From NCBI GenBank assembly GCA_963920765.1, contig OY987249.1:18696483-18760482 (forward strand): DNA of 64,000 nucleotides. The letters are read 5' to 3'. Numbering within the stretch: position 1 is the stretch's first letter; every line of letters starts with the position of its first letter. The DNA is from Ulota crispa (lineage: Eukaryota; Streptophyta; Bryopsida; Orthotrichales; Orthotrichaceae). Position numbers and translations under genes: made by a program. Below the pieces are notes generated by a model, which worked only from the letters and a program-made list of their open reading frames with translations, searched no databases and was not told the DNA's origin. Below are positions 1 through 11,427 of the stretch, piece after piece.

Positions 1-698
1 TCCTAATAAAATACTGATGGTGAATGCACAAAGTAGCTAGTGCCAACAACTAGTTTTAATGAGAATATTTTGAAGTTTTCCTTAACAATTCACTCCATTA
101 CACATTTACTGAAAAGGGAAAGAAGTTATGTGAGGAAAGCAGCCATAGTTATCAATTGGTTCCCGAAGCTTTGTAAGGGTGATAACTTCTAGGATTGCCT
201 TGTGAGCAACCACCCATAGCTTTGAGTGAATTTCAAGATAAAACTTTCCCAAAATCAAAAGTTTGACACCCCTATTGGGCAAGGACCAAAAAAACCTTCT
301 CTGAAAACTTTGAGCCTCATAACCTTTCAATCTGTGGGGTTGCATGGGCTAAAGTTTGTTGCACATATTACATAAATATTGCACTACAGCATTGTATGGT
401 TGAAATTTCGAAGATAAGTTCTAATTTTCATTTTACATCAACCTGCTGAAAAAACGCAATTTTTGACAGGATATTGTGAAAACCCGCCTTGGGCCTTTCA
501 GCCGTGGAGTGGGGTTGTCATCCTAGTTGTATACAAAGCAAAAACACGTCATTGTTTGGCATGTTCCTTGCTTTATGTGATTGTACGATCCCAAAAAAAT
601 TCTCCAATTTGCTACCAATTTTCTTTAATGTGTCCATAATCCAATCTTAATTTTAGCTCTAATCAAGTACAAAAGGTTGGGCCTATCAAAATTAGGGT
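1..698. other. AT-rich sequence, nothing recognised
   Basis: No gene, RNA or transposon terminus could be recognised in this stretch. The longest open frames are under 80 codons and resemble no protein family I know. It ends where the family C repeat begins. Confidence 0.5.
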
Positions 699-1053
699 CT
701 TTACACTATGTCCCATATCCCAACTTGGCAAGTCCCACCTCAATGTAAGGTCCTAGCTGTAAAGGTCAAGGAATGGATACTAAAGAAAGCTATGAGTAAT
801 TTATGCAAACATATTTATGAGACTTGTGTTAAAAGTTGGATCTAGTAAAATGGTCAATTCAAACTTTGAGTGAAGTCCAACCATCTTTGGTGGACAAAAT
901 TTTCAAAAAATATTTCTATGTACAAAAAAATGCAATGAACCCATCTATGGAACTTGGGACGTAGTGTGAAGTGTCAAGTCCAACCTTTTGACTTTACACC
1001 AATCAAATTCTCATATTTCAATGGAACTTGGAACATGGGCCATAATGTGAACC
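699..1053 (-). mobile_element. Family C MITE-like repeat, copy 1
   Basis: This block matches the reverse complement of 7990-8365 over most of its length, including the phrases around 'aagaaagctatg', 'gcaaacat' and 'atgcaatg'. It is also related to 59408-61570. Its ends carry an imperfect inverted repeat, TTACACTATGTCCCAT on the left and ATGGGCCATAATGTGAA on the right. No coding potential is visible. The superfamily is unassigned; the CACTTCACACTA-like ends of the other copies resemble family F. Target duplications are not clear. Confidence 0.6.
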
Positions 1054-1065
1054 ACCCCCTTAATA

Positions 1066-2275
1066 TGTATACTAGAAAATACAATTAGGTTGCCCCACAC
1101 TAATTTCTCAGCAAATTGAATCTTATAAATACTTATTATAATAGAAATTTTGCAATTTGAGTTGCGCAAGCTTGACTATAATAACCCTTTAAGGACCACA
1201 CCCATTTTCAAAAAACCCACTAAAACCAAGGATGACAAATGTACATGTGCAGTTGAATTAGATATGGACCCAATTTGAACAATCCAACCATACAAATGGG
1301 GAGGACACCTTGTTTGTTGTTACATACCAAAATTTCAGCTAGATCTACCATTGGAGGTAAAATATTATAATGATTGAGTGAGTTGGATGTGGAGAATCTC
1401 TAGTTTTTCATGCTCGTGTGGTTTTGAATGTTAATGCTTCATGCAAGCTTTGATTGAAAAGAGCCTTACATTTCTAGAAAGCCAAGGTTCCCACCTTTCC
1501 AATAAGACTAGTTTCACTCAAAATAGACAAAAATAGCAATCACAAAGTGTAGCTAAGTGGACAAAAAGGGTCAAAAATCCCACTTTCTTGACTACCCTTA
1601 AAATGCTCTCTAGGAAATTTGATAATTGTTATGGAAAATCGAACTGGTGAAAACAATCAAGAATTGGCCTTAAATGTAGAATGTCAAATTTTTAAAATGA
1701 AACAACAACACCATTTTAGTAGATCTTTAAACACTATAATTATACTACTATCGCATAGGAAAACAATACAAGCATATTTCTTAAGCAATTTGAATATTTT
1801 TAAGATTGTGCAATTGAAGTTTGACATTCTTCTTACATACTTGATGTATTGTGTTGTTGCTTTGATCCATCTTTGACAAAAAATGGATACGTATTTTGAG
1901 GCTATGGTGTATAAACACCATTATTTGTCAACTCACATACCTGATTGCATTGTTATTTTTTTAGATGGATGCAAAATTCTTATGATCACAAGCATACTTC
2001 AAGATCAATTTCCAAATTGTTGAGCAATTTTGATATATAGGCCAAAAACTACTCCCAGCAACCAAAATATGGTCGCATGGTCCTTAAAGGGATAATAAGG
2101 GCCTAGCAAGTGACAACAACAATGACTTTGCAAAAAAAACACATTAGCAATGTCCAAGCCACAAACAATGTGAAACCGTAAAATATGGAGAGTTGCATGC
2201 GCCTCCACGTGGTTAAGTGGTGAATCATGAGGTAGTTTTCCAAGACAAGGCAACTCAAATTCAGTATTAGTAGTA
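1066..2275 (+). mobile_element. Family B MITE, copy 1, split by a TTAA element
   Basis: The left part (about 1066-1184) begins like the copy at 27182 (AATTAGGTTGCCCCACACTA). The right part (about 2092-2275) carries the 'gtggttaagtggtgaatcatgaggta' region and a degenerate GGCAACT right end seen in the other B copies. The two halves are separated by the 907-bp element at 1185-2091. Family B ends in an inverted repeat of about 28 bp (ACACTAAATATTGC, then ATTTAGGTTGCC) and is non-coding. Confidence 0.65.
1185..2091. mobile_element. TTAA-type (piggyBac-like) element, 907 bp, in family B
   Basis: The left end reads CCCTTTAAGGACCACACCC and the right end TGGTCCTTAAAGGG, an imperfect terminal inverted repeat of the TTAA family. 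Both flanks are the identical heptamer ATAATAA (1178-1184 and 2092-2098), so the immediate four bases are ATAA rather than TTAA. Either both copies of the target carry the same change or the element entered a near-match site. It contains no long open frame. Confidence 0.7.
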
Positions 2276-2324
2276 AGGTTATAAGGTAGGAGGCTCATAT
2301 TTTACTCAGGCTCAAAAGTGGTCC

Positions 2325-2408
2325 ACCTTCTCAAATGTATCTCATGTGTACATGCTGTTTTTCATAAGTTTCAAAAATGTACAAGTAGTGTACATTTGAG
2401 AAAGTAAG
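2325..2408. repeat. Short imperfect hairpin
   Basis: CTTCTCAAATGTA at the left pairs with TACATTTGAGAAAG at the right, with further pairing of GTGTACA and TGTACA inside. It could be a very short MITE or a chance palindrome. No flanking duplication was convincing. Confidence 0.35.
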
Positions 2409-3525
2409 CTGTTATAAAGCCCTATGGCCTTTTCACTTCAAAATTTTATAACTAATTCCACAAAGCTCCAAAAAAATGAAACAACTTGGGTTAGATGTCA
2501 ATTCTTCTTGTCTTTCAAGAAAAAATTATTGAAAAATAATTCAAGAAGTTTCACCTCCCAAAATTCAGTTTCAGCCCTTAGATGGTCCATTCATGAGCTT
2601 CCTACCTTAGTGACTCCTTCATATCATTCAGAGTCAATAGGATTTTTTGGTGTCAAGTTTGTATTAATTTATACTAGTCTGTCAGGTATGTAAGCTTACT
2701 TACCTTTTTCCTATAAGGTAAGCTTATGTTACTATGTTTTTCTCTCACTGTCAGGATTGTGTTCTCTTTGTTTTTACTTTTTTTTAAAGATTAAACAGTG
2801 GTGCCTCCACCTTTAATATTGTCAGATTTATAGGATCTGTATAATTGGGCTCGTGTTTCTAAGTTGGCTACGTAACATCAAAGTAGAGTGGTGCAGTACA
2901 AAGCTATCATAACATTCAGTAGCAGACAGCGTGACTGCCCTCCCTTCAATCCAAGAGTGTGGAATATTTCACACCCATCAGCAGCTAAGAGGACACTTGT
3001 CTGAATTTGTCAGAGAGTTTATGAAAAAGAGGCTCAATTTAGTGCACATATGTCAATGTGCGGGGCCAATCATGTTAGAAATTTTTTTTTTTAAAAAAAA
3101 ACACACACACACACTTTTTTTTCTTTCTTTTTTTTTTGTCATGATGAAGTTTGTGAATGATACCTCAAGAGAGGAAAAGGTAGCCTCTCTTCATAATACT
3201 GAATGTTATGATGGTTGAAGCCAAGAAAAATCCTTTCTCTGCCGAAGGTTCAATAATTTGTGATTGCTATGAATTTAGATCACCCAAAGTGAAGCAGGGA
3301 GCTTTTTCCTCACAATCTTGCCTCATTTCTACACAAATGAATGAAAATCCATTGTAAGAAATATAAGTAAAAACAAACCCAAGCAAAAAGTGGCAAGGAG
3401 GGGTCATAGACAAACAAAAAATCCCCATAATTGATCAATATGGAGTGTATTTGGATCAATGCAATGTCAAATTACACTTCATATATAATATGCAACTCCA
3501 TATTGATCAAATATGGGGTTAAAAT
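2409..3525. other. AT-rich sequence with homopolymer tracts, no gene seen
   Basis: The stretch contains a T/A tract with a short CA repeat near 3080-3140. The open frames of under 100 codons are low-complexity and match nothing known. The right end merges into the microsatellite at 3526. Confidence 0.45.
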
Positions 3526-3583
3526 GAAAAAAAAAAAAAAAAAAAAAAAAACAATAATAATAATAATAATAATAATAATAATT
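3526..3583. repeat. Poly-A plus (AAT)n microsatellite
   Basis: A run of A of about 25 bases is followed by about ten ATA/AAT triplets, directly next to the TTAA element that starts at 3590. Confidence 0.9.
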
Positions 3584-3589
3584 GCTTAA

Positions 3590-4538
3590 CTCCAAAAGGC
3601 CCGTTGTCCCTTTGGGACCGTTTGGGGTTTGGTCATGTACCTATGAGTAAACTACTTTATGTAATTTTTTGAAACTTTTATGGGAGATGGGGAATTCAAA
3701 GATCTATGTGGGCATCAAATTTTTTCTTCGTTTCTGACATTTATTGAAGAAGTTATGCATGTTTTTTCTGCAATTTTGGGGAGGGTTGCCCATCCGGGCA
3801 GCCAAACAACTTCTTTAAAAATTATATATTTTTAAAATAAAATTCTAAAATTGGTTCTTTAGATTTTTTCATACATGAAAAGCTTTGAATCAATCAATTT
3901 CAATCAAAGAGATGAAAGTTATAAGGAGTTTTTGTTTGCAGGTAGTTATGGATTCTCTACTCTAAAATAAACTTTGAAGTCCTTTATTTTACTCAATTTT
4001 CAATATTTTGAAAAAAAAAAACTAAACCTAAGGAAGTAGATTGTTTATTACAACATTATCACTGTTGGGATTTGCATTCTTCATTTCAATAATTAAATTC
4101 TTAGCAATTTAGTGTTTTGACCCATTCTCTACTTCTTTTTACTTATTGATTTTTCCCATGTGTTGTATAGTTCCAATTGATTTGAAAATTCTCCCACACA
4201 TACCTAACTTGGTTTTCTACATGGGAAAAATAAACCCCAACTTTGCATAGAGCAAATTTTTTAATATAGGAGTGGTCAACGACATCTGAAATTTTTAAGC
4301 AATATGAAAAAGAACTTTTTTCCTCACTTCATTTGTAAAATTCTCAGTCCTTGTCATTTGGAATAAGCTCAATCTTTTTTCCCAAGTACCTCATGCTGTA
4401 TAGAGCAAGATCCTATAGTTGGATTTAAAACAAAAAACAAAAAAACAAACAAAAAAAACAAAAAAATCCATTCCTTTCATCCCCAAAAGTGGCAATTTTC
4501 ATTGTTTTCACAGAAAAAATGGCCTGGGCCTTGAGGGG
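3590..4538 (-). mobile_element. TTAA-type element, subfamily I-a, 949 bp
   Basis: It is flanked by TTAA on both sides (3586-3589, 4539-4542). The left end is CTCCAAAAGGCCCG and the right end GGCCTTGAGGGG. A subterminal palindrome TTGTCCCTTTGGGACC lies at about 3605. It is collinear with 27594-28504 and matches 9588-10516, 45551-46492 and 55815-56742 in reverse complement (for example the 'ctctacttctttttactta' region). No coding region is present. It is a non-autonomous element whose mobilising enzyme is not in this window. Confidence 0.8.
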
Positions 4539-4542
4539 TTAA

Positions 4543-6047
4543 TTAAAAACCTACCCCAAGGCCATCAATCTTTCCTCGTTTTGACATTGGTTTTCTTAAC
4601 ACTTCATAATTTGGGTGAAATATGGGTGAAATAGCCAAACTCTTCTAAGAGGAACACCAAGTTTGCCAAATTTTGGATGAAGTATTCTTCTGTATTGTAC
4701 ATATATATTGGATGAACCTGTTCAAGTGGATGACTATGTTCCTCTTTTTATTCGGCAAGTCGAGGCCCATGTATGCTTGTACAAGTAATACAAAAGGACC
4801 ATCATGGGATTTACATTATTTTTAGTTAGTAAGTAACTGCCATTTAAAAACTGGTTAGGCATGAGCATAGATAATTACCCCCTACGAGAGTCAGTATCCA
4901 CCACATGGGTAATGAACGGGCAGTTACAAAGTAACACATTCAGTTGATTGAATGGATTTTCTTCACTCAAATATCATTCAAAAGTGACTAAGGTGTACTT
5001 TGTGTTGCCAGCGTTGCTAGTTTGTAATGGTTGTCATACTTTTTCAAAAGGAAAAGAAAAAATTGCCTCAAAAGCATCTATTTTGCTGTGTTTTTGGACG
5101 GCAAAAGCCACACACCATAGGTTAGCAAAGTTGGCAAAGCATGCAGAGTTGATGAATTTCTAAGTTTTTTCTAGGAGTTGGAAACGCGTGTTCTGATATT
5201 GCGAAACAAAAAAAAATTATCACTTCCATTTAAGTAGACAAGAAAGAAGCTAAGGAGTAGGATTGCCTTGTCAAACAAGTTTTGAACAAATTGATGTTTA
5301 AATGTGTTATCAACAATTGTTCAATAGAGTTTAGTAATGAGTATCGAAAAGAGTGTATGATATGCACTTGGAAAGCTCTCAACAACACATTTCTAGTGGT
5401 ATATCACTAGCTTCATGTGGAACTTGACTCCCATTTTTTTCGTATTGGTAATAATAGTAGGTTGCAACATAATAATGACCTTTTACAACTTGTCAACTCC
5501 ACTCTTAACCAACCAAGTTCCATTTAGTAAAACACCCTAAATAATGAGTTTTGTCCTCTAACCATGTTGGCAACATTTTACCATGTTTCTAATGCCAATA
5601 AACGATCACCATTCCATGTATAAGCATTGATCAAGACTATAGCTGTTTAGTTCTTTATGAAATTTGGTCATAATTAGAAACTCATTCCAAAATGTTACTA
5701 TTCACCTAACACTATATTTTCTTTCTTTTGTTGTAGATTAACTAGTTAAGGTAGTCGGCTCTAAAACCATGTGGTCATTTTGAATCCATCATGTAGGGTC
5801 ACAAAAACAATGCACAAAGGTTCTTAAATGGATCACAATTATTTATGTTCTAGAATTGTAATTGTGCATGCACAATTTTAGAACCTCAAGAGAGTGACAT
5901 GAGCTACCATTAAGTGTGCTTATTGGCCATGATTGTGTTGAGTTTTGTCTTTCAGTAAAATATAGATACATGTCATACTAAAATAACTGAAAACATGTTC
6001 TCAACCATGATTTGAGCATTGGAATATAGAATGGATGCTTGCACGCT
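4543..6047. other. Unassigned AT-rich sequence
   Basis: I see no gene, transposon end or repeat partner within the window. Open frames stay below 75 codons. It lies between two TTAA-type elements. Confidence 0.45.
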
Positions 6048-6051
6048 TTGA

Positions 6052-6923
6052 CCCCTATACTACCAAGGCCATTTTCTGCTAGAAACCACTCAAAACTGCC
6101 CCTATTGCTGCGTTCATCAAAAAATTCAACATAATGCTGTTCTTGAAAATCTAACCATAGGATCTTGTAATGCACTTGTAGAAGAAGTGGTAAGAATTTC
6201 ATGACATTTGACTGTACGGATTGAAAGTTATGAGCATTTCAAGTGATAAGTTTTTGTTTTTTCCATTGTTCCCAAAAAATTTAGATGGCTTTGACTGACA
6301 TTTGCTGATTTTTTTGCACTACAAACATTGAATTTGTAATTTTATCTTGTAGGTAATCAAGTTACACCTTTGTACACCAATTTTCAAGGCAATCAAAGAC
6401 ACGGAACATGTCCAAAAAAAATTGCAATGCCACTATATAACAAGTTTTGTAAACACACTATGACATTTTTGAGTGAAGTTTCCCACCACATGTTTTTAGA
6501 TGTGGAAAATCCAAACGGTATGTTTGAAGATGAATATGTACTTCAAATTTCAAAATAAAAAGTTAAAAAACTCAAAATCTCTAAAATTTAGAAGTTCCCA
6601 AAGCCCAATTTGACCTTGTAGTTGGAAATGAAAGGGGAAATAATGGGGACCACTAGAGCAACATGTGGCAACCCCTCCTTGCTCCCCCCCTTCAAAGTCA
6701 ATATTTTCTCCTTTGCCCAAGTTGCCCCTTGAAGTGCTTTTGGCCAAAAAAAGCCCATAACTTGTGAACTATGTGACATAATCACATGATTTTTGCATCC
6801 CACAAACCTTATACATTCCTACACACTCATAAAAGGTTTCAAAAAATCATGTAAAAAATTGAGGTCACACAAGCCTACCCAAAATCCTGAAAGTCCCTTG
6901 AAGGGACCTTGAGGCTTTAGGAG
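6052..6923. mobile_element. TTAA-type element, 872 bp, diverged
   Basis: The left flank is TTGA (6048-6051), a one-base variant of the target, and the right flank is TTAA (6924-6927). The ends are CCCCTATACTACCAAGGCC and, reverse-complemented, CTCCTAAAGCCTCAAGG. Before the right end lies the subterminal palindrome GTCCCTTGAAGGGAC. There is no coding potential. Confidence 0.7.
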
Positions 6924-7267
6924 TTAAGAGCCTTATTGGAGAATTCTTGGCTTTGAAGTGGTTACTTTTAAGACTCATGTGCTCCATTTACAAGCCTCCT
7001 TTGCATCATGAATGCTACCACCTATGATTAAGAATAGATACCTATGCACCTTTTGCTTTGATAATTATAGTTAATTCATACCAACTCAAGAAATTTCAAT
7101 TTAAATGGCCATAGAATTGTTTCTTCTTTGACTTTCCACCAAAAATATTTCTAGGTTGCTACAATGTCTTGATTTTAGTACAAACATCATCTTTCCCTTA
7201 GATGGTCAGTTTACAAGCCAACTGCCTTAGTTGAAGTTGGTGCTAAAGTGACACACATCAATCTTAA

Positions 7268-7912
7268 CCCCTAAATGCCCAAGCGACCAAATTTGGGTCT
7301 TTACAATATTTTGAAGATGAATAAAACCTTAGCAAATCATTATTTTTAGTATTCTTTTTTTCAATATAAGTTTTTTTTTTAAATTTATTTTCAACATCAA
7401 AAATCTGATTTTGAATATGAAAGTTCATAATTTTTCTACTCAAGATTTTGTACAAGGGTGTCCATTGCAATCTTGAGTTTTCTAGTGCTGGAAGATCTTG
7501 AAATTGAGCCTCAAATACACTAGAGCTTGGAGAAAAATCCACATTAGAAATCCATTTAAAAAAATGTAGGAGTAGATTTTTAAAACCGTAAATTGATTGG
7601 AGTTAGATATGTAATGACCTTAAACCTCATATTTTTTTAGAGACCAACTTCTTAGATTTGACATGTGAAATGAGAATTAAAAGACTTTAGGTCACTTTGC
7701 AATTTTAACACCCTCATGTTCAAACATTATAATCTTTCAAACTATAAGTGCTATTGATGTGTTTTCTTTTTCCATGTAATTTTTAACATGTTTAGTTTAA
7801 ATTTGTACAGTTACAATTGAAAAAAACTTGATGAAATTTATGAAAAGGTTGATTGATTGTTCAGTTTCATGAAAAGTCCAAGAAGCCCAGATAGGGCTTG
7901 GGCATTTAAGGG
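7268..7912. mobile_element. TTAA-type element, CCCTAAATGCCC subfamily, 645 bp
   Basis: Exact TTAA flanks (7264-7267, 7913-7916). The left end CCCCTAAATGCCCAAGC and the reverse-complemented right end CCCTTAAATGCCCAAGCC form a near-perfect inverted repeat. The same termini occur at 10521 and, more diverged, at 59446. The interior is non-coding. Confidence 0.85.
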
Positions 7913-7989
7913 TTAATGAGTACCTCATGTTCTTTCAACACTCACTACATAGTTGTCTTTTTTGTAGGACTTGACACATTGTTTTTTTT

Positions 7990-8365
7990 AGAGAAAATTC
8001 TACACAATGTTCTATGTCCCACTAAAATTGGAGAATATGATTGATGTACACTAACCAGAAGGTGGGACTTGGCACTTCACACTAAACTCCCAGTCTCACG
8101 TCCCAGTCCATTGCATTTTGCTTATATGACAACTCTTTTTGCGAATTTTAGTGCCAAAAAAGATGAGACTTTGCTTAAGGTTTGAGTTGATCATTTTGCT
8201 AAACCCAGCTTTTAGCCCAAGTCTCACCTACATGTTTGCGTAAATTACACATAGCTTTCTTTATTACGCCTTCTTAATTTTTGTAACCCAACAGAGATGG
8301 GATCTCACATTGAGATGGAACTTATAGAGAGGAGATGTGGGATTTAGTGTGAAGTGCCCCTTAGA
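7990..8365 (+). mobile_element. Family C repeat, copy 2
   Basis: It matches 699-1053 in reverse complement and 59408-61570 in the same orientation. It ends with TTTAGTGTGAAGTGCCCC, similar to the TIR of family F. It begins immediately after the TTAA element at 7268-7912. It has no open frame. Confidence 0.6.
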
Positions 8366-8702
8366 CAAGCACAAATTTGCTAGGGCGTTGGTTGACAAAA
8401 TGCCACTTGGACTCATGACAAGTTGAAAATTTAAAGCCCGATTCTCACTTGACGTTTATAAAGAGCGGTTTGAAATGATAAAAGTGATCACTATGCAGAT
8501 TTCATACATGGTATAATCGAAAATCAAGGGTTAGAAAATTTGAAAGCACTTTAAGTTCGGTGTGTTCACACATGAGCTATTGCGTAATTTACGTGTTCCC
8601 CTCGAATGTGACAGCATGGCAAGTCTCATCGTGGCTAGGAGAGGGGTTCACGTATCTTGTCACTCTTTTATAAAATTGAGGTCAAAGAGGACATGTTACA
8701 AC
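8366..8702. other. Unassigned spacer
   Basis: No gene or terminus was recognised. A phrase 'ttctcacttgacgttt' near 8440 resembles a MITE end, but I found no partner. Confidence 0.35.
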
Positions 8703-8710
8703 ATTATTAA

Positions 8711-9417
8711 GGGAATTGATATGTGTACCACACCCTTTTAATTATTGTACCACATCCCAAAGAAAATTTTAAATTTCTACCATCAAAATGCTGAATTTTA
8801 GAATTTGGAATTCAAATTTGGACTTAGAGACCATGATTTAGTTTAGAACCATAAAAAAAATTGCACTTCAACAGTACCCAATGAAAACGTCTAGTTAGTG
8901 AGAAAAGTGTTACCTTTACTTTTGTTTGTAAAAAATGATAAACTTTTTCATTGGATGTTGTTGAATTGCAACTTTTTATATGGTTTTAAACTAAATCATG
9001 GTCTCTAAGTCCAAACCTGAATTCCAAATTCTCAAATTTAACTTTTTGATGATAGAAATCTAAAATTTCTCTGGGATGTGGTACAGTAATTGAAAGGGTG
9101 TGGTACTGTTGAATTGCAACTTTTTATATGGTTTTAGACTAAATCATGGTCTCTAAGTCCAAACCTGAATTCCAAATTCTCAAATTTAACTTTTTGATGA
9201 TAGAAATCTAAAATTTCTCTGGGATGTGGTACAGTAATTGAAAGGGTGTGGTACTGTTGAATTGCAACTTTTTATATGGTTTTAGACTAAATCATGGTCT
9301 CTAAGTCCAAATTTGAATTCCAAATTCTCAAATTTAGCTTTTTGATGATAGAAATCTAAAATTTCTTTGGGCTGTGGTATAGTAATTGAAAGGGTGTGGT
9401 ACACATATTAATTCTCC
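8711..9417. mobile_element. Family E MITE, 707 bp, with amplified right arm
   Basis: The left end GGGAATTGATATGTGTACC and the right end GGTACACATATTAATTCTCC are an inverted repeat, and the arms continue pairing inward for about 200 bp. The putative target duplication is 8 bp, ATTATTAA (8703-8710) against ATTACTAA (9418-9425), one mismatch. That length would fit hAT. The right arm is present as three tandem copies of 148 bp. A second copy of the family is at 47799-48132. Non-coding. Confidence 0.7.
8963..9405. repeat. 148-bp tandem repeat, three copies
   Basis: The word GAATTGCAAC recurs at 8963, 9111 and 9259, giving an exact 148-bp period. Each unit runs from that word to GGTGTGGTAC. Units differ by only a few substitutions. 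They are tandem copies of the right arm of the family E MITE. Confidence 0.9.
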
Positions 9418-9587
9418 ATTACTAAACCTCATGCACACGACAGTGCAAATGTCCATGACCTAGCATACAGAGGCACTTTAAAACATCAAAGTCACAAATT
9501 ATTGTTGAAGAGTACCTGAAGAGCCTTGGAATTAGCCTTTGATGCTCAAGTGAGTGTACATGAGAGTGCATTATGTACTTAAGTTAA

Positions 9588-10516
9588 CCCCTAAAGGACC
9601 AAGCCCATTTTCCTGTGGAAGTCCCTAAAAATTGCAACTTTGTGGGAATGAGCACAAAGGTAGGAAAAAAAGTTTTTTGAGAATTCAATTGTAGGATCTT
9701 GTCCCAAACTATGGGAGGTACTTGTGGGAAAAATATCAGCTCATTCTAGATGTAGGAGAGTGAGATATTGACATTTGAAGTGATACATTTTTTTTCCTTG
9801 CTGCCCAAAAAACTTCAAAAGCCTTTGATTGCTTCAATATCAAAAAAATTGCTTTACTCAAAGTTCAGGTTTATTTTTTCCATGTAGAATACCACATTAG
9901 GTAAGTGTAGGAGAATTTTCAAAGGAATTGGAGGTGTGAATCATACTTTGTAAAATCTTGCAATGTTGTAAGGCTATGGAATTTGCATATACACTAGGCA
10001 AAATTGGAGGATTTATGCAAAATTGAGAAATCTGAATTACTTTGATCCAAATAGTGAAAACCAAGGAATCTTAGTCTACTACAACTTGGGAAAAAAAAAG
10101 GCAAAAAATAAATTGAAGCACCAAATTTTACAAGGGGAAAAAGGAATGGAGGTTTGAGAGTCCCATACTTACCAACAAACTAAAACTTCTTACTCATCAA
10201 TCAAAATTGAATGGTTCAAAGCTTCCCACATATATAAAATTCTAAAGAATCAATTTTGGATGTTTTAAAAAATTATGTATATTTTTTGAGAAGTTTTTTG
10301 GGCTGCCCAAACTGCTTGCCCTCCTCCATTTTTCAAAAACTCATGCATAACTTTTTCAATAATTGTCAGAATGAAGAAAAATTAGATGTGCATTTACATC
10401 TTTGAATTCCCCACCACCCTCAAAAGTTTCAAAAAAATCATTAAAAATTGGTTTAGTCATAAGTACATGCCCGAGGTTCATTTGTCCCCCAAGGGGACAA
10501 ATAGGTCCTTTAGGAG
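9588..10516 (+). mobile_element. TTAA-type element, subfamily I-a, 929 bp
   Basis: Flanked by TTAA at 9584-9587 and 10517-10520. The left end is CCCCTAAAGGACCAAGCCC and the right end, reverse-complemented, CTCCTAAAGGACCTATT. It is collinear with 45551-46492 and 55815-56742 and inverted relative to 3590 and 27594. A GTCCCCCAAGGGGACAAA palindrome sits just inside the right end. The right-hand TTAA is also the left flank of the next element. Confidence 0.85.
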
Positions 10517-10520
10517 TTAA

Positions 10521-11423
10521 CCCCTAAATGCCCAAGGCACCAGATTTTGGTATCCAAAAAACTTCATGAAACTTTGAAACCTTGTTAAAGGCACAAATTT
10601 TATTGTTTTTAGGTATTTTTTTGTGGAAAAGCTGCACACTGAGGTTAGCTTCACCGTTCAAATTCAACTTCCTCCATATCTTATTCCAATTGATTTTGGT
10701 GGAAGGTTAACTACAAGCATAGATTTTGTGTCATGGAAGAGTGTTGTGAATAGTATCACGGAGCCTATGAGAAGTTGCTGCATTGAAAAGGCGGGCATCA
10801 AGTTGAGAAAAAGGTGAAGATTTCCCTTGGACAATAAGGGCCCTTTGCTTGAAATTTTGACATCTAACAAAATCTAAAATTGCTTTTGGACTAATTTCAA
10901 TTGGAATATCATTGTTATAGAAATTAAGATTTATTCACCGTTGAATTTTCTTTCATTCAAATTGATATTAGGTCAATAATTGAAGCTAAAAATTTCTTTG
11001 TATTAGGTGTTTGCACTTTGATAGGAGCATTGCAAGCTCATTTATGAAATTGTGGTCATGTCTTTGGAAGCAAGGACATTAGTTCTCAAGTAACAATAAT
11101 AAACACTGAAGCATCCTAAGTGGCTCTTTCCCAATTTGGTATCCAAAAGTTGCCAATTTGCATTAGAAGTTTCGGCTTTTGGGCAGCTCCAAAAAAGCAA
11201 AATATTCTATACTCATCATCATTCAATCACAAATTTCTTAGAATCCTTGTGGCCATTTTGGATTTTTTAGGTAGCACCATCTAGAAGCCCTGAAGTTCAA
11301 AATTCTACAATTACAATTTATTTTGATGTTTCATAATGATCTCACAAAGACAACTTAAAAATTTCATAGCTGCCTTCCAAAAACAAGAAAAACACCCTAA
11401 AAACACCCTTGGGCATTTAGGGG
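10521..11423. mobile_element. TTAA-type element, 903 bp, sharing a TTAA with its neighbour
   Basis: The left TTAA (10517-10520) is shared with the preceding element and the right one is 11424-11427. The ends CCCCTAAATGCCCAAGG are identical in inverted orientation for 17 bp. The interior is unrelated to the neighbour at 9588. Small open frames of up to 68 codons on both strands near 10623-10870 do not resemble known proteins. Confidence 0.85.
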
Positions 11424-11427
11424 TTAA

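Noticed and set aside
2796-2900. Possible pogo-like end (CAGTGGTGCCTCC)
   Set aside because: No inverted partner was found within a reasonable distance, although GAGTGGTGCAG lies at 2886.
8711-9417. CRISPR-like array
   Set aside because: The 148-bp units are contiguous tandem repeats with no unique spacers, in a eukaryotic context.
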